Positions 43,439 through 52,679 are shown, numbered from the stretch's first letter. The stretch: 64,000 bases of DNA from Polyangiaceae bacterium (GCA_041389725.1 JAWKRG010000007.1:62001-126000), one strand, 5' to 3'. Notes: generated from the letters alone by a model not told the origin. Program-made: numbers and translations.

Positions 43439-45225
43439 TAGTAGCGCGGAGGCTGGCGCTTGCCGACCGCGCGCAGGGCTTCTACGACTTCTTTGCGCTG
43501 CCCCAGACAGGGGAAGCAGTCTTGGCGCTTGTTCTGACCGCACCCACTCTTGCGCGTCAGACGGGACAGGGGCGCGAGGCTGCGCCGGTCCCCCTCTTCG
43601 GTCGCTCGCTTGACTAGAGCTTGCACGGCCTCGCATTCCTCGGCCGCGCGAAGCTCCAAGGCCACGTTCAGCGCAGGCGAAGCTTTGGCTCGAATGTCTT
43701 TCGAGTAGACCAGCGCCTCGGCCAACTCCGTCGTGGGCGTCCGATCGCGAGGTTTGGTCCAAGACTCGTAGATCAAATCCGGTCCCACAGGCCCGGACAA
43801 GACCGCCATCACCCGCAGCGCTGCAAACCCGACCTCGCCGTCGGCCACGGCGTCGCGTAGCTCCTTTGTTTCCTCGCCACTGGGTTCTTTGCCCAGCAAT
43901 CGCTCCTGCATCTTGCCCAGCGCCTGCCGTCGCTCTTCGCGCGTGGCTTCGGCCAGGGTCAGGGTCTCCGCCGCGCTCCGATCCGATACCGCCTTCTTGG
44001 CAAGCGCTGCGACGTGAGATGGATCGGCCGTCTTGGGCCCGGGCGGCTGTGACGGAATGGGCGGCGGCGGGGGCTCCTCCGGAGGCAACACCGTCGTGGC
44101 GCTGGCCGAAGCGGTCGCGCCAGTAGCGGGGCTGCGGGTCAATAGTGCGGTCACCACGCTGGACAGCATCATCGTGAGCGCGCCGACGATCACCATGGCG
44201 GCGAGCCCGATCACCCACAAGGGTGCACTTCCACTGCCGAGCACTGCGCGCAGCTTGAGCAAGCGAGGCAAAGGCTGAGGCGAGAGGTCGAGCAGACTCG
44301 AGTCGTCCGCGCCGGGCGACGGAATGCTCGGCGCCGCAGCCCGCGCCAACGGCGGGGATTGAATCTCACGCAGTTCTCGGGTTCCCGAAGGCTCCTGAGG
44401 TCTGCCAACACTCGGCGGCTGTGGTCGTCCGGACGGCGCTGGCTGGCTCGACGGGGGCTGTTGGCTGGCCAGCGCGTGCTCGCTGGGCGGCGCTGGCATG
44501 ATCACGTTCGGTCGCTGAAGCGTCTCGTCCAGACTCTCGAGCTCCAGAGACGGATCCGTCGTGAGTGACGACGTGCTGACCAAGTCGTCGACCGAGTGAA
44601 TTGCCTCCAAGCTGTCGTAGGGCCGACGGACCGGCGGCAACGCGACGCCAGGGTGGGACGGGGGTGGCGGCGGCGGAGCGCCGTAGTCCGGTGGGGGCGC
44701 CGAAGGATGGCGTCCCGCACGCAGCTGCGATGACGGCGGCGGTGGCGCATCGTGCGCCGGCGGGGGTGGCGGAAGCGCCGAGGACGGAGGCGGCGGTGCG
44801 TCAAAGGCAGGAGGGGGTGGCGGCAGGGGTGCGCGAGGGGGCGGCGCTGGCGGTGGCGGTGGAATAGGAGGCGCGGATCGCGGAAGTGGCGCCGACACAG
44901 GCCCGTCGCGGCCGACCATTCCAGACGCAGGCACTGGCTGAAGCGAAGGACCACTCGACGCCACTGTCGAGATCTCACGCAAGTCCGTCGCCGGAGATGG
45001 CGTTCCCGAACCTGGCGGCGCCACGCCGATCACTGTCTTGCGCCGTGGAATCGGCACGCCCAAGTCGGAGAATCGTTGCGATGGGTGCGGCGACGTCAGC
45101 TCCCGGGAGTCCACGGATGGATCCAATACGGTGTCTTCGGGGACGACCGAGGGGACTTCTTCCCAGCCGGCGTCCACTCGGGACGGGCGAACGGACGGGT
45201 GGCGGTTGTGGTCGTCGCCGCTCAT
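43438..45225 (-). CDS. Pro-rich single-pass membrane protein
   Basis: The protein has 595 residues from ATG 45225. The first ~330 residues are presumably cytoplasmic and very Pro-rich, with poly-Pro blocks such as PPPPPAPPP. One membrane helix follows (about 335-357, WVIGLAAMVIVGAL). The outer ~235 residues are helical, with HEAT-like pairs and a C-terminal segment carrying four cysteines (SGCGQNKRQDCFPCL). Family not recognised. Poly-Pro modules of this type occur in myxobacterial signalling and motility proteins, but no motif fixes the role. Confidence 0.65.
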   Translation of the reverse strand: MSGDDHNRHPSVRPSRVDAGWEEVPSVVPEDTVLDPSVDSRELTSPHPSQRFSDLGVPIPRRKTVIGVAPPGSGTPSPATDLREISTVASSGPSLQPVPASGMVGRDGPVSAPLPRSAPPIPPPPPAPPPRAPLPPPPPAFDAPPPPSSALPPPPPAHDAPPPPSSQLRAGRHPSAPPPDYGAPPPPPPSHPGVALPPVRRPYDSLEAIHSVDDLVSTSSLTTDPSLELESLDETLQRPNVIMPAPPSEHALASQQPPSSQPAPSGRPQPPSVGRPQEPSGTRELREIQSPPLARAAAPSIPSPGADDSSLLDLSPQPLPRLLKLRAVLGSGSAPLWVIGLAAMVIVGALTMMLSSVVTALLTRSPATGATASASATTVLPPEEPPPPPIPSQPPGPKTADPSHVAALAKKAVSDRSAAETLTLAEATREERRQALGKMQERLLGKEPSGEETKELRDAVADGEVGFAALRVMAVLSGPVGPDLIYESWTKPRDRTPTTELAEALVYSKDIRAKASPALNVALELRAAEECEAVQALVKRATEEGDRRSLAPLSRLTRKSGCGQNKRQDCFPCLGQRKEVVEALRAVGKRQPPRY

Positions 45226-45311
45226 GACGTGGGCAGAGGGTAGCATTCCTACGGAAGGAATCGGGCATTTACGGCCGCGCGCCTGGGCGGTATGGCCTGA
45301 AACCCTCGCCC

Positions 45312-46319
45312 GTGTCCCGTCCCATCGCCGTCATCATCAACCCGAACGCCGGGCGACACCGACCCCAGGCCGATGCAGCCCGGATCCGCGCCATCTTGGG
45401 CTGGCACGGCAAGGTGTTCGAAACGGAATCAGAGCACGCGGTGGGGCCAGCGGTAGACGAGGCACTCGAGGCTGGTGCGCGTGTCATTGCCATCTGCGGT
45501 GGCGACGGAACCTTGGGTGGGGTGCTCAATGCGCTCCGCGAGCGTCGCCCGATTGCGGAACTGCCGCTGCTGATGCCGACGAACAGCGGCACCATCGACT
45601 TCGTCGCGCGCAAGATCGGCATCAAAGGAAGTGCTGAGGCAATTTTGTCGCGGCTCGCCGCGCGCGTGGCATCCGGATTGAATCCAACCCGCGTGGAGAT
45701 CGACAGCCTCGAACTGAGCGGGGAACTCCGTGACGCCGACGGCTCCGTGCGAGACTTCGACCTACTGGGCTTCGCCCTGGCGGCGGGCGGCATCGGCCAG
45801 CGCTTCTTTTCGAAGTACTACGAGGAGCCGTCCTTGGGCGCGATGGCGATCGTGCGCGTGGTCGCTCTAGCGGTGGGCTCCTTTGCGCTGGACCGAGTGG
45901 GCGTCCCGGTGGCCGAAGGATACTTGAGCTACGGTCGCGACGTCTTTCGCCCAACTCGAGCCCGGGTCGTCATCGACGGGGTGGCGGTGCCAGGCGAACG
46001 CCACGGGGCCATACACGCCGGCGCCTTCGACGTGTCCCTTGGTGGGGTGTTCCGTGTGTTTCCGTTCGCGTCGGAGCGTGGGGTGATTCACTACCAGGCG
46101 GGCGAGATCATTCCGACGGAGATGATTCGCGCGCTGCCGGCACTGGTTCGCGGCAAGCCCATTCCCAGCAAGAAGCTCGTGGAAGCCCGAGGCCACGAGA
46201 TGCGGGTGACTCCCACCACCGACGAACCCCTTTCGCTCATCCTCGACGGCGAATGCATCGACGGCGTCCTGGACCTGCGGGTGCGCCCGGGGCCGCGGGT
46301 CGGGATCGCCTTGGTGTAG
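45312..46319 (+). CDS. Diacylglycerol-kinase-family lipid kinase
   Basis: The protein has 335 residues from a GTG at 45312. It has the DAGK catalytic-domain signature: IINPNAGRHR, then GGDGTLGG (63-70) and a later PTNSGTIDFVAR. The C-terminal half fits the beta-sandwich lipid-binding domain of DgkB/YegS-type kinases. Likely phosphorylates a lipid diol. It converges on the thioesterase gene with one base between stop codons. Confidence 0.9.
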   Translation: MSRPIAVIINPNAGRHRPQADAARIRAILGWHGKVFETESEHAVGPAVDEALEAGARVIAICGGDGTLGGVLNALRERRPIAELPLLMPTNSGTIDFVARKIGIKGSAEAILSRLAARVASGLNPTRVEIDSLELSGELRDADGSVRDFDLLGFALAAGGIGQRFFSKYYEEPSLGAMAIVRVVALAVGSFALDRVGVPVAEGYLSYGRDVFRPTRARVVIDGVAVPGERHGAIHAGAFDVSLGGVFRVFPFASERGVIHYQAGEIIPTEMIRALPALVRGKPIPSKKLVEARGHEMRVTPTTDEPLSLILDGECIDGVLDLRVRPGPRVGIALV

Positions 46320-46320
46320 G

Positions 46321-46758
46321 TCACACGTCGGACTCGGGGCGGGGCGCGACTTCCGGCCCGAGGATCAGCGAGGCCAGATCTGCAGGCACCCGCACGGGCC
46401 TGTGGTCGTTGTCGACACATGCCAGGCGCGTGCTGCCCTCGGCGAGGAGAGCGTCGCTTGCCGCGCAGCGCACGTGGTAGGCGAACTCGAGAGTCACCCG
46501 AGTGAGTTTGGCTAGCCACGTTTCCACCACCAGGACTTGGTCGAAGCGCGCGGGTCGGCGATAGCGAAGCGCAGCGTCCACCACCGGGAAGTGCAGGCCG
46601 CGAGCGCCCCAGCCCTCAGCGTCGATACCACGCCGCCGAAGGTGTTCGACGCGACCCGCTTCGAAATAGGAGAGGTAGACCGCGTGATGCACGATCCCCA
46701 TCAGATCCGTGTCGCCAAAGCGAACTCGCACGCGGTAGCGCGTCTTGTGCTCGGTCAT
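46321..46758 (-). CDS. YbgC-type hot-dog acyl-CoA thioesterase
   Basis: The protein has 145 residues. The 4HBT signature RFGDTDLMGIVHHAVYLSYF (13-32) contains the catalytic aspartate, and the FE..R..hL helix follows. Single hot-dog domain, no signal peptide. YbgC proteins cleave short- or medium-chain acyl-CoA or acyl-ACP. It is not next to tol-pal genes here. Divergent from a UspA gene. Confidence 0.93.
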   Translation of the reverse strand: MTEHKTRYRVRVRFGDTDLMGIVHHAVYLSYFEAGRVEHLRRRGIDAEGWGARGLHFPVVDAALRYRRPARFDQVLVVETWLAKLTRVTLEFAYHVRCAASDALLAEGSTRLACVDNDHRPVRVPADLASLILGPEVAPRPESDV

Positions 46759-46843
46759 GCGGGCCTGGCTATACCATCCCCACCGGCGCGCGCTCGATTC
46801 ATCCGGCTTGCGTCGCCCCGTCGGGCAGCGCTAAACACCGCAC

Positions 46844-47341
46844 ATGACCGAGCCGCCCCCGCCGCCCCCGGTGCCGCAAACCTACAGGATCGTGGTCGGC
46901 ATCGACTACTCGGAGCTGTCCGCGGCGGCGCTCGAAGCCGCGATGGTGCTGGCGCTCGAGCGCGACGGCATGATCTACGCTCTGACGGTCGCCGAGGACG
47001 GACTGCCACGTCCCGCCGAACTGATGGAAGAGGTTCGCCAAAAGTTCCAGGAAGAAGCGCGTGGTGCCCTGGACGCCTACGTCACACAGCGCGTGGCGGA
47101 GTTCGAGGGCAGAGGCTTCAAACTCAACAAGAAGCGCATCGCGTCGGCGGTGGACTTCGGCAAGCCCGCCAAGGCCATCGTCGATCTGGCGGCGGAGGTC
47201 GGCGCCGACTTGATCATCGTCGGCACGCACGGTCGTACCGGGCTGTCGCGCCTGATGCTCGGGTCCGTGGCCGAGGCCACCGTGAAAGAGGCGACGTGCC
47301 CCGTGCTGGTCATGCGCCCGAAGGCGCACTCTCCAAAGTGA
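46844..47341 (+). CDS. Universal stress protein (UspA family)
   Basis: The protein has 165 residues with a Pro-rich start (PPPPPPVP). It contains the ATP-binding motif GTHGRTGLSRLMLGSVAE (G-x2-G-x9-G-S), so it is of the nucleotide-binding UspFG type. Longer loop near residues 60-105 than minimal UspA. The 3' end overlaps the HDAC-like gene by 32 bp. Confidence 0.93.
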   Translation: MTEPPPPPPVPQTYRIVVGIDYSELSAAALEAAMVLALERDGMIYALTVAEDGLPRPAELMEEVRQKFQEEARGALDAYVTQRVAEFEGRGFKLNKKRIASAVDFGKPAKAIVDLAAEVGADLIIVGTHGRTGLSRLMLGSVAEATVKEATCPVLVMRPKAHSPK

Positions 47342-49082
47342 AGTGCGCTGCCTCCGCAGCGCGTTCCGTGGCGTCGTCCTGCATGGCTTCGCGGTCGAGC
47401 CAGCGCACCATCTCGTCGGCTTCCCAGGTGTAAGGTTCGCCATTGAGACGGACGAGGCCCTCCGCCAGCGCCATTGAAACATCGCGCAAAGGCAGGTGAC
47501 TCAGGTCGCGCAAGAGTGCCTGGAACCGCCCCTGTCTTGCGGCGTCTGCGAAGCGCATGCGATGCCGCGCCGCATAGGCCGTGTGCAGCCACGCTGGCCG
47601 AAAGGCGATGCCCTCTAGCCCCAGTCGCTCGGCCATCCGCGCCAGGAGTTGCCCTGCCTCTTGCGCCAAGCCGAGCCCAGGTTCTTCTTGCCCTGGCAGC
47701 TTGGGCCGCACGTTCGAGAACTTCCCCCGCGGATTGCGCAAGGTCAGCCAATGCACGTACAACACGGGGCGATCAGCGAGCATTCGCTTCTCCAGCACGG
47801 TCTCGAACAGAAGGTGCTCGGCGCCGTCACTGCTGGCGAACACGCGCATGCGATCACCGCGGTCGTCGCCGTCGACGACCACACGAAACGCACCGTAGCC
47901 CAGACGGCGCAAGTGGCTCAGGATGCCAAAGCGAGCCAATGCAAACTCGAGCCCAGACGCCGTATAGAAGCCCAGCAGCTTGGCTTCCTGCATTCCGCGG
48001 GCTCCCAGATCGGCGAAGATGTCCGCTTCCGTCAGCTGAATGTCCGCACCCAGTCGCTCCGCTTCCAAGCCCTGACTGATGCGCGCGAAAGACAACGCCA
48101 AAGGATCGATGTCCGCTGACAAGTGCGTGGGCGGACGCCCCAACAGTGCCAGGGCCGTGCCGGCAAGGACGCGCCAGGCGTCGTTGCTGTAGCCACCTCC
48201 AGGTATCCACACCTGTGGCGTGCCCTCCAGCTTCCTGGCGACCAAGCGATCACGCTCGAAGGCGCCGGACACGGACAACGACAAGCCCCCCAAACGATCC
48301 ACCTCCAGCACGTCACCACCGGCAATCACGAAGCAAAGGCCTGCGGGCGGCATGCGCGAGAGCAGCTGCGCGAGCGCCGCCAGGTAGGTCGAGTCGTCGC
48401 ATTGCGATGGCAATACCGTTTCGTCGACTCCGGGCATCGGCCCCCAGTCGGCGCCCGACAGAGAACCGATCCACACCGACGGATCCCGGGGAAAGCACTC
48501 AGCGGTGCCATCCGGGGGGTGCGCATCCAGATCCAGCACCACCACACGCTTGTCGAACCCCTCCGCCCGCAAAGCGCGAATGGCCACCGCGATGTCGTTG
48601 ACGGCGCAGAAGCCGCCGCCCCGCTGGGGCCCGGCGTGGTGGAAGCCGCCAAGCAGGTTCATCGTGGGGCCGTGCGCCAGCAGGCTCGCCCGCGCCGCCT
48701 CGAGCGTGCCACCGCAAGCAAAGCGCAATGTGTCCAGCACCTCGCCGACCACTACGTCCGACGCGTCTACGGCGAACACTCGAGCCAGCGTTTGGGGTTC
48801 GTGAATCTCCTCCAACCATTGAGTCGTGTGCACCCGGCACAGATCTTCGAAGCGAACCCGCGTTGGTTTGCGCAGATCGCGTTCCCGTAGCACCCCTAGG
48901 GAATGCAGAAAGCTGATCACCAGGTCTGCTCGCCGCGGCTCCATGCCCGTCAGCGCTTCCACCGACGCCAGGGGCAAGCGATAGCTGGCATCGAACCAAA
49001 ACGCGAGGCGTGGACCGTGTAGCAGTCGCTCGAGCTGGCGCCCCATGCGTGCGCCGCGGCGCCGGAGCGAAGCGAGGTTCAT
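47310..49082 (-). CDS. Histone-deacetylase-superfamily hydrolase with a long extra C-terminal region
   Basis: The protein has 590 residues. Residues ~1-345 form an HDAC/acetylpolyamine amidohydrolase fold with a complete active site: HH at 148-149, zinc ligands D186, H188 and D257, GGFCAVND, and catalytic Tyr298 in GGGYSN. The last ~245 residues (~345-590) are mostly helical and of no recognised family, so it is a fusion. Overlaps the upstream UspA gene by 4 bp (ATGA), making a crcB-uspA-hdac operon. Substrate could be acetylated protein, polyamine or small molecule. Confidence 0.88.
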   Translation of the reverse strand: MNLASLRRRGARMGRQLERLLHGPRLAFWFDASYRLPLASVEALTGMEPRRADLVISFLHSLGVLRERDLRKPTRVRFEDLCRVHTTQWLEEIHEPQTLARVFAVDASDVVVGEVLDTLRFACGGTLEAARASLLAHGPTMNLLGGFHHAGPQRGGGFCAVNDIAVAIRALRAEGFDKRVVVLDLDAHPPDGTAECFPRDPSVWIGSLSGADWGPMPGVDETVLPSQCDDSTYLAALAQLLSRMPPAGLCFVIAGGDVLEVDRLGGLSLSVSGAFERDRLVARKLEGTPQVWIPGGGYSNDAWRVLAGTALALLGRPPTHLSADIDPLALSFARISQGLEAERLGADIQLTEADIFADLGARGMQEAKLLGFYTASGLEFALARFGILSHLRRLGYGAFRVVVDGDDRGDRMRVFASSDGAEHLLFETVLEKRMLADRPVLYVHWLTLRNPRGKFSNVRPKLPGQEEPGLGLAQEAGQLLARMAERLGLEGIAFRPAWLHTAYAARHRMRFADAARQGRFQALLRDLSHLPLRDVSMALAEGLVRLNGEPYTWEADEMVRWLDREAMQDDATERAAEAAHFTLESAPSGA

Positions 49083-49540
49083 TCCTCGCCGATACTGGGC
49101 ACCGTCACGACCGGCACGGGACTGAGCCGCACTAGCTTCTCCGCTACGCTCCCTAGTAGAAAGTGACGTACCCCCGTCCGCCCGTGGGTACCCATGACGA
49201 TGAGGTCGGCGGAGGTGCGCTGGCCTGTGTCGAGAATCGTCGTCGCGGGCTCCCCGGACTCGAGGTGGTGACTGAGGGTGACCCCCGGTGGCACCGAGGT
49301 CGCACTCAGGAATTCCATCATCTCCGTCTCGGCATTTTCACGAATCAGGTCACCCAGGCTCTTCGGTGCGGTGCCTGGTTTTCCGATAACGAGTGTCTCC
49401 GGCACGTAGGCCGGCCTATCCCACACGTGTACGACGTCCACCGCCGCCCCCAACTTGCTGGCCAAATAGAGCGCGTAGTCGAGAGCTTCCCGACAGCGAT
49501 CCGAGTAGTCGACAGGAACTAGGATTCGGTTGATGGCCAT
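49079..49540 (-). CDS. Universal stress protein (UspA family)
   Basis: The protein has 153 residues from ATG 49540. It has MAINRILVPVDYSD at the N-terminus and the ATP-binding GTHGRTGVRHFLLGSVAEK motif. Located between crcB (22 bp upstream) and the HDAC-like gene (4-bp overlap). Confidence 0.95.
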   Translation of the reverse strand: MAINRILVPVDYSDRCREALDYALYLASKLGAAVDVVHVWDRPAYVPETLVIGKPGTAPKSLGDLIRENAETEMMEFLSATSVPPGVTLSHHLESGEPATTILDTGQRTSADLIVMGTHGRTGVRHFLLGSVAEKLVRLSPVPVVTVPSIGEE

Positions 49541-49562
49541 GACGGTTCCCGAAGCGAAGGGG

Positions 49563-49937
49563 TCAGAGAGCTCGACCCAAAGCGAGACCGGCAACCATTG
49601 CGGCCAATCCCGCGAGGCTCTGCCCTAGCACGTCTAGTGCCGCGGCACCTAGCCGACCGTCAACTATCAGAGCTTCCGCCTCGTATACGAAGGTCGAAAA
49701 TGTGGTGAACGCCCCCATGAACCCACCGATCAAAACCAACTTGTAGACTGGCGATACATGGGTGCGCCCCTCCAACCCGGCGTAGACGATACCAAACAGC
49801 AGACAGCCCAGTACGTTGACCACTGCCGTGCCCCAAGGAAAGCTGGTGCCGAGCGAGCGTTGAACCACGCCCGAGAGCCAGACTCTGAGGCCCGTTCCGG
49901 CCGCGCCTGCCAACGCCAATAGCACCCACTTGAGCAT
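49563..49937 (-). CDS. crcB: CrcB/Fluc fluoride channel
   Basis: The protein has 124 residues with four membrane helices. It has GTGLRVWLSGVVQR, WGTAVVNVLGC (pore Asn) and the conserved GGFMGAFTTFSTF phenylalanine-box motif. A good ribosome-binding site (GAGGTG) precedes ATG 49937. It forms fluoride-export dual-topology dimers in this family. I could not see the fluoride riboswitch consensus upstream. Confidence 0.95.
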   Translation of the reverse strand: MLKWVLLALAGAAGTGLRVWLSGVVQRSLGTSFPWGTAVVNVLGCLLFGIVYAGLEGRTHVSPVYKLVLIGGFMGAFTTFSTFVYEAEALIVDGRLGAAALDVLGQSLAGLAAMVAGLALGRAL

Positions 49938-50201
49938 GCGGTCACCTCGTGATCTCGTTGCACCCTCGGGCGCGACGCGCATCATTCATCACAAATCGAG
50001 GCGGACCGCCACACCGCGCACCTTCACGTCACTCGCGCGCGGAGGCGCCGCGCACTCGGAGTGGAGGCGGCTTTGACGAGCGCCAGGGTCTCTCCCTGCG
50101 ACGGCGCCCGGCGGCGGCCCGCAAAGGGCTGATCTTCAACTACTTTTCTGGGTCGGATCCGGACAGGCGCCCCCGGTCGTCTTCGGCTAGAGTCTGGGAT
50201 C

Positions 50202-50579
50202 GTGAGCGGCGACGAGACAGACGGCGAGGAGACCCTCTCCATCGAGCGAGGCCCAGTGCTCGAGGCCATGCGTCAACTGCGCAAACCCTTCAGCCTTCAG
50301 CAGGTGCAGGGCCCCGGCGCGCCCCAGAGTTTTCAATTGCTCCTGCCCGAGGTCGTCATCGGTCGGTCGCTACAGGCCCACATCTCGCTGGACTCGGGCT
50401 CGCTATCGAGGCGCCACGTCACGCTGACGCGTAAGGGCCTCGAGTACGTCTGCAGTGACCTGGGAAGCAAGAATGGCTTCTACGTGAACGGCGTGAGGGC
50501 GCACTCCGCCGTCCTGCGAGACGGCGATACCTTGCAGCTGGGCGAAGTGGTATTCCTGTATCGCGAAGGGGACACATGA
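50202..50579 (+). CDS. FHA-domain protein
   Basis: The protein has 125 residues from GTG 50202. It has a FHA domain at ~45-122 with GRS (54-56), SRRH (69-72), LGSKNGFYVNG (N91, N96). It binds phosphothreonine peptides in this family, so it is a likely Ser/Thr kinase output. The 4-bp overlap with the MBL-fold gene (ATGA) suggests co-translation. Confidence 0.92.
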   Translation: MSGDETDGEETLSIERGPVLEAMRQLRKPFSLQQVQGPGAPQSFQLLLPEVVIGRSLQAHISLDSGSLSRRHVTLTRKGLEYVCSDLGSKNGFYVNGVRAHSAVLRDGDTLQLGEVVFLYREGDT

Positions 50580-51460
50580 AGACCTTGGTGCGGTTTTGGG
50601 GCACGCGCGGCTCCATCCCAACACCCGGTAATCGAACGCGACGCTACGGCGGCAACACTTCCTGCGTGAGCCTAGACATCGGCGGCGCCTTGTTCATCTG
50701 CGACGGCGGCACCGGCCTGCGCGAGCTGGGGGTGTCGTTGATGGCGGATCGAGGCAACCAGCCCCTCGAGGCGCACCTCTTCTTCAGCCACACGCACTGG
50801 GACCACATTCAGGGTTTTCCCTTCTTCATGCCCGCCTATTCCGAGCGCAACGCGCTCTACGTGTACGACGCCACTCGCGAGGATGACCGGGTGCGTCAGT
50901 TGCTTCTGGGCCAAATGAGCCACGACTACTTCCCGGTCACGTTTCGCGACTTGGGTTCACAGATCACCTCGCGCAATCTGGAGCAGGGCGAGACGCTGCT
51001 CGAAGGCGTGCGTATTCGCCACCGAGAACAGGTGCACCCGGGCAAAAGCTTTGCCTACAGCTTCGAAGTCGCAGGAAAAAAGGTGGTCTACGCGACGGAC
51101 AGCGAGCTGGATCTCTCCATCCGCAACCGAGACGCCTCCGAGACCGACCTCGGGTCGCTACGGGAGCTACCGGCGGAACTAGTGCGCTTCGTCGCAGATG
51201 CGGATCTGCTCATTGCGGACGGTCAGTACACGGACGAAGAGTACCCATCCAAGCGAGGCTGGGGTCATGCGCGCGCCAACACCGTGGTCGACTTGGCCGT
51301 GCAGGCGGGCGTCAAGCAGTGCGCCATCTTTCACCACGACCCGATGCACTCGGACGAGCACGTGGATCAGATCGTCGCGGGCGGACAAGCGCGCGCCCGA
51401 AGACATGGTTCCCAAGTACAAGTCTTCGCGGCACGTGAAGGCATCGAGCTCAGCGTTTGA
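50576..51460 (+). CDS. Metallo-beta-lactamase-fold hydrolase
   Basis: The protein has 294 residues. The metal motif HTHWDH is at 72-77, with a later metal Asp in YATDSE and His in IFHHDP. N-terminal VRFWGTRGSIPTP and RYGGNTSC are typical of the group of MBL proteins related to RNase Z/PhnP and cyclic-nucleotide phosphodiesterases. Cytoplasmic. Translationally coupled to the FHA protein, so it may be regulated by phosphorylation (inference). Confidence 0.92.
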   Translation: MKTLVRFWGTRGSIPTPGNRTRRYGGNTSCVSLDIGGALFICDGGTGLRELGVSLMADRGNQPLEAHLFFSHTHWDHIQGFPFFMPAYSERNALYVYDATREDDRVRQLLLGQMSHDYFPVTFRDLGSQITSRNLEQGETLLEGVRIRHREQVHPGKSFAYSFEVAGKKVVYATDSELDLSIRNRDASETDLGSLRELPAELVRFVADADLLIADGQYTDEEYPSKRGWGHARANTVVDLAVQAGVKQCAIFHHDPMHSDEHVDQIVAGGQARARRHGSQVQVFAAREGIELSV

Positions 51461-51479
51461 ACGTGAGTCGCGGCGCGGC

Positions 51480-52460
51480 TCAGCGTTTGACGGTGCGCCG
51501 CGCCGCTGCTCCGCCCTTGCGACGCGCTCCCCGACTCGGCGGGTCGGCTTGCGCCTGCTCGGCGCCGGGCACCCGCTCTTCGAGTTCCTCGATGGTCTTG
51601 GGCCAATCATCACCGAGCAGCTTGGATAGCCCGCGGTCTGCCAGCACTTTCCCCCGAGTCTGGCAGCGTGGGCAGTAGTTCAGTTCGTTGTCGGCAAAAC
51701 GGACGCGCTGCACCTTGGTTCCGCATTTGGGGCACGGCAGGCCGTAGCGACCGTGCACGGCCATCTGCTCGTGGAAAGCGGTGACTTTGTCGGGAAAGCC
51801 GTCGCCCACCTGCTCGCGCAAGCGCGCGGTCCATTCGCTCAAGGTGCTCTGTGCCGCCGCGTGGAGCGACTCGATGGCCGCTGGAGACAACGTCTGAGTA
51901 CGCTGTGTCGGCGCCAGCCCCGCGCGCCACAAGATCTCGTCGGAGTAGGCGTTGCCAACACCGCTCACGATCCTCGGGTCGGTCAGTGCGCGTTTGAGCG
52001 TGCGGTTCTCGCGCTGCAACGCTTCCGCGAACTCCGCCGTGGAAACCTCCATGGGCTCGACGCCCCCGCGACGGAATGCGTCGAGCCCGGCCGCCCCTCG
52101 GATCACGTGCAAGCTAGCGCGCTTCTTGGTGCTTGCCTCGGTCAGCAACAAGCTGTGCGTTTCGAAATCGAATGCACACAGCCCCACCTTGCGCTGGACG
52201 ACGCTGCCGAGGGGCTTCATGCGTAGACGCCCGGCGATCATCAAGTGCAAGATTAGGAAGAGATCCTGGGACAGCTCGAAGACGATGCGCTTGCCGATGC
52301 GCCTCACGCCAAGCAACTGCTGACCGCTGACCTCGGACAGGGGTGGATCGACGCTGCGCAGCAGGAACGGGCTCGCGAGGCGAACGCGCGCGAGCCGCTG
52401 TCCCCCGAAGCACGAGGCGATTCGCTCGCAGTAGACCTCGACGTCGGGCAATTCGGGCAT
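51480..52460 (-). CDS. mutM: Formamidopyrimidine-DNA glycosylase with C-terminal extension
   Basis: The protein has 326 residues from ATG 52460, which gives MPELPDVE (after Met removal the Pro is the catalytic nucleophile and Glu3 the acid). K57 (GKRIVFEL) and the C-terminal zinc finger (GLPCPKCG ... YCPRCQ) are present. After the zinc finger, where Fpg proteins normally end, there are about 55 more residues, Lys/Arg-rich at the end. Base-excision repair of oxidised purines. The reading frame upstream is not used. Confidence 0.9.
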   Translation of the reverse strand: MPELPDVEVYCERIASCFGGQRLARVRLASPFLLRSVDPPLSEVSGQQLLGVRRIGKRIVFELSQDLFLILHLMIAGRLRMKPLGSVVQRKVGLCAFDFETHSLLLTEASTKKRASLHVIRGAAGLDAFRRGGVEPMEVSTAEFAEALQRENRTLKRALTDPRIVSGVGNAYSDEILWRAGLAPTQRTQTLSPAAIESLHAAAQSTLSEWTARLREQVGDGFPDKVTAFHEQMAVHGRYGLPCPKCGTKVQRVRFADNELNYCPRCQTRGKVLADRGLSKLLGDDWPKTIEELEERVPGAEQAQADPPSRGARRKGGAAARRTVKR

Positions 52461-52679
52461 CTGGACTTCCAGCCTAGTCGCTCGACTGTGCGGAAACGAG
52501 CGCCGCCACGCCCGCAAGGCCGGCAGGCTGCGGTCTGCTCTACGGGCGCGAGGCCGCGGGCTGCCCTCCGCGCCTGCGCAGCGGCTGCGGTGGCTCTGCT
52601 TCGCGACGCAAGGACTGCCGAGGGATGGTCGCGGAGACCGCAAGAAAACGCGGCACGGTTCTGGCTACCCGTGGCGTAG

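Noticed and set aside
49938..50201. Fluoride riboswitch upstream of crcB
   Set aside because: I could not match the consensus pseudoknot. A GC-rich hairpin (50037-50053) exists but it is nearer the FHA gene and does not fit the riboswitch.
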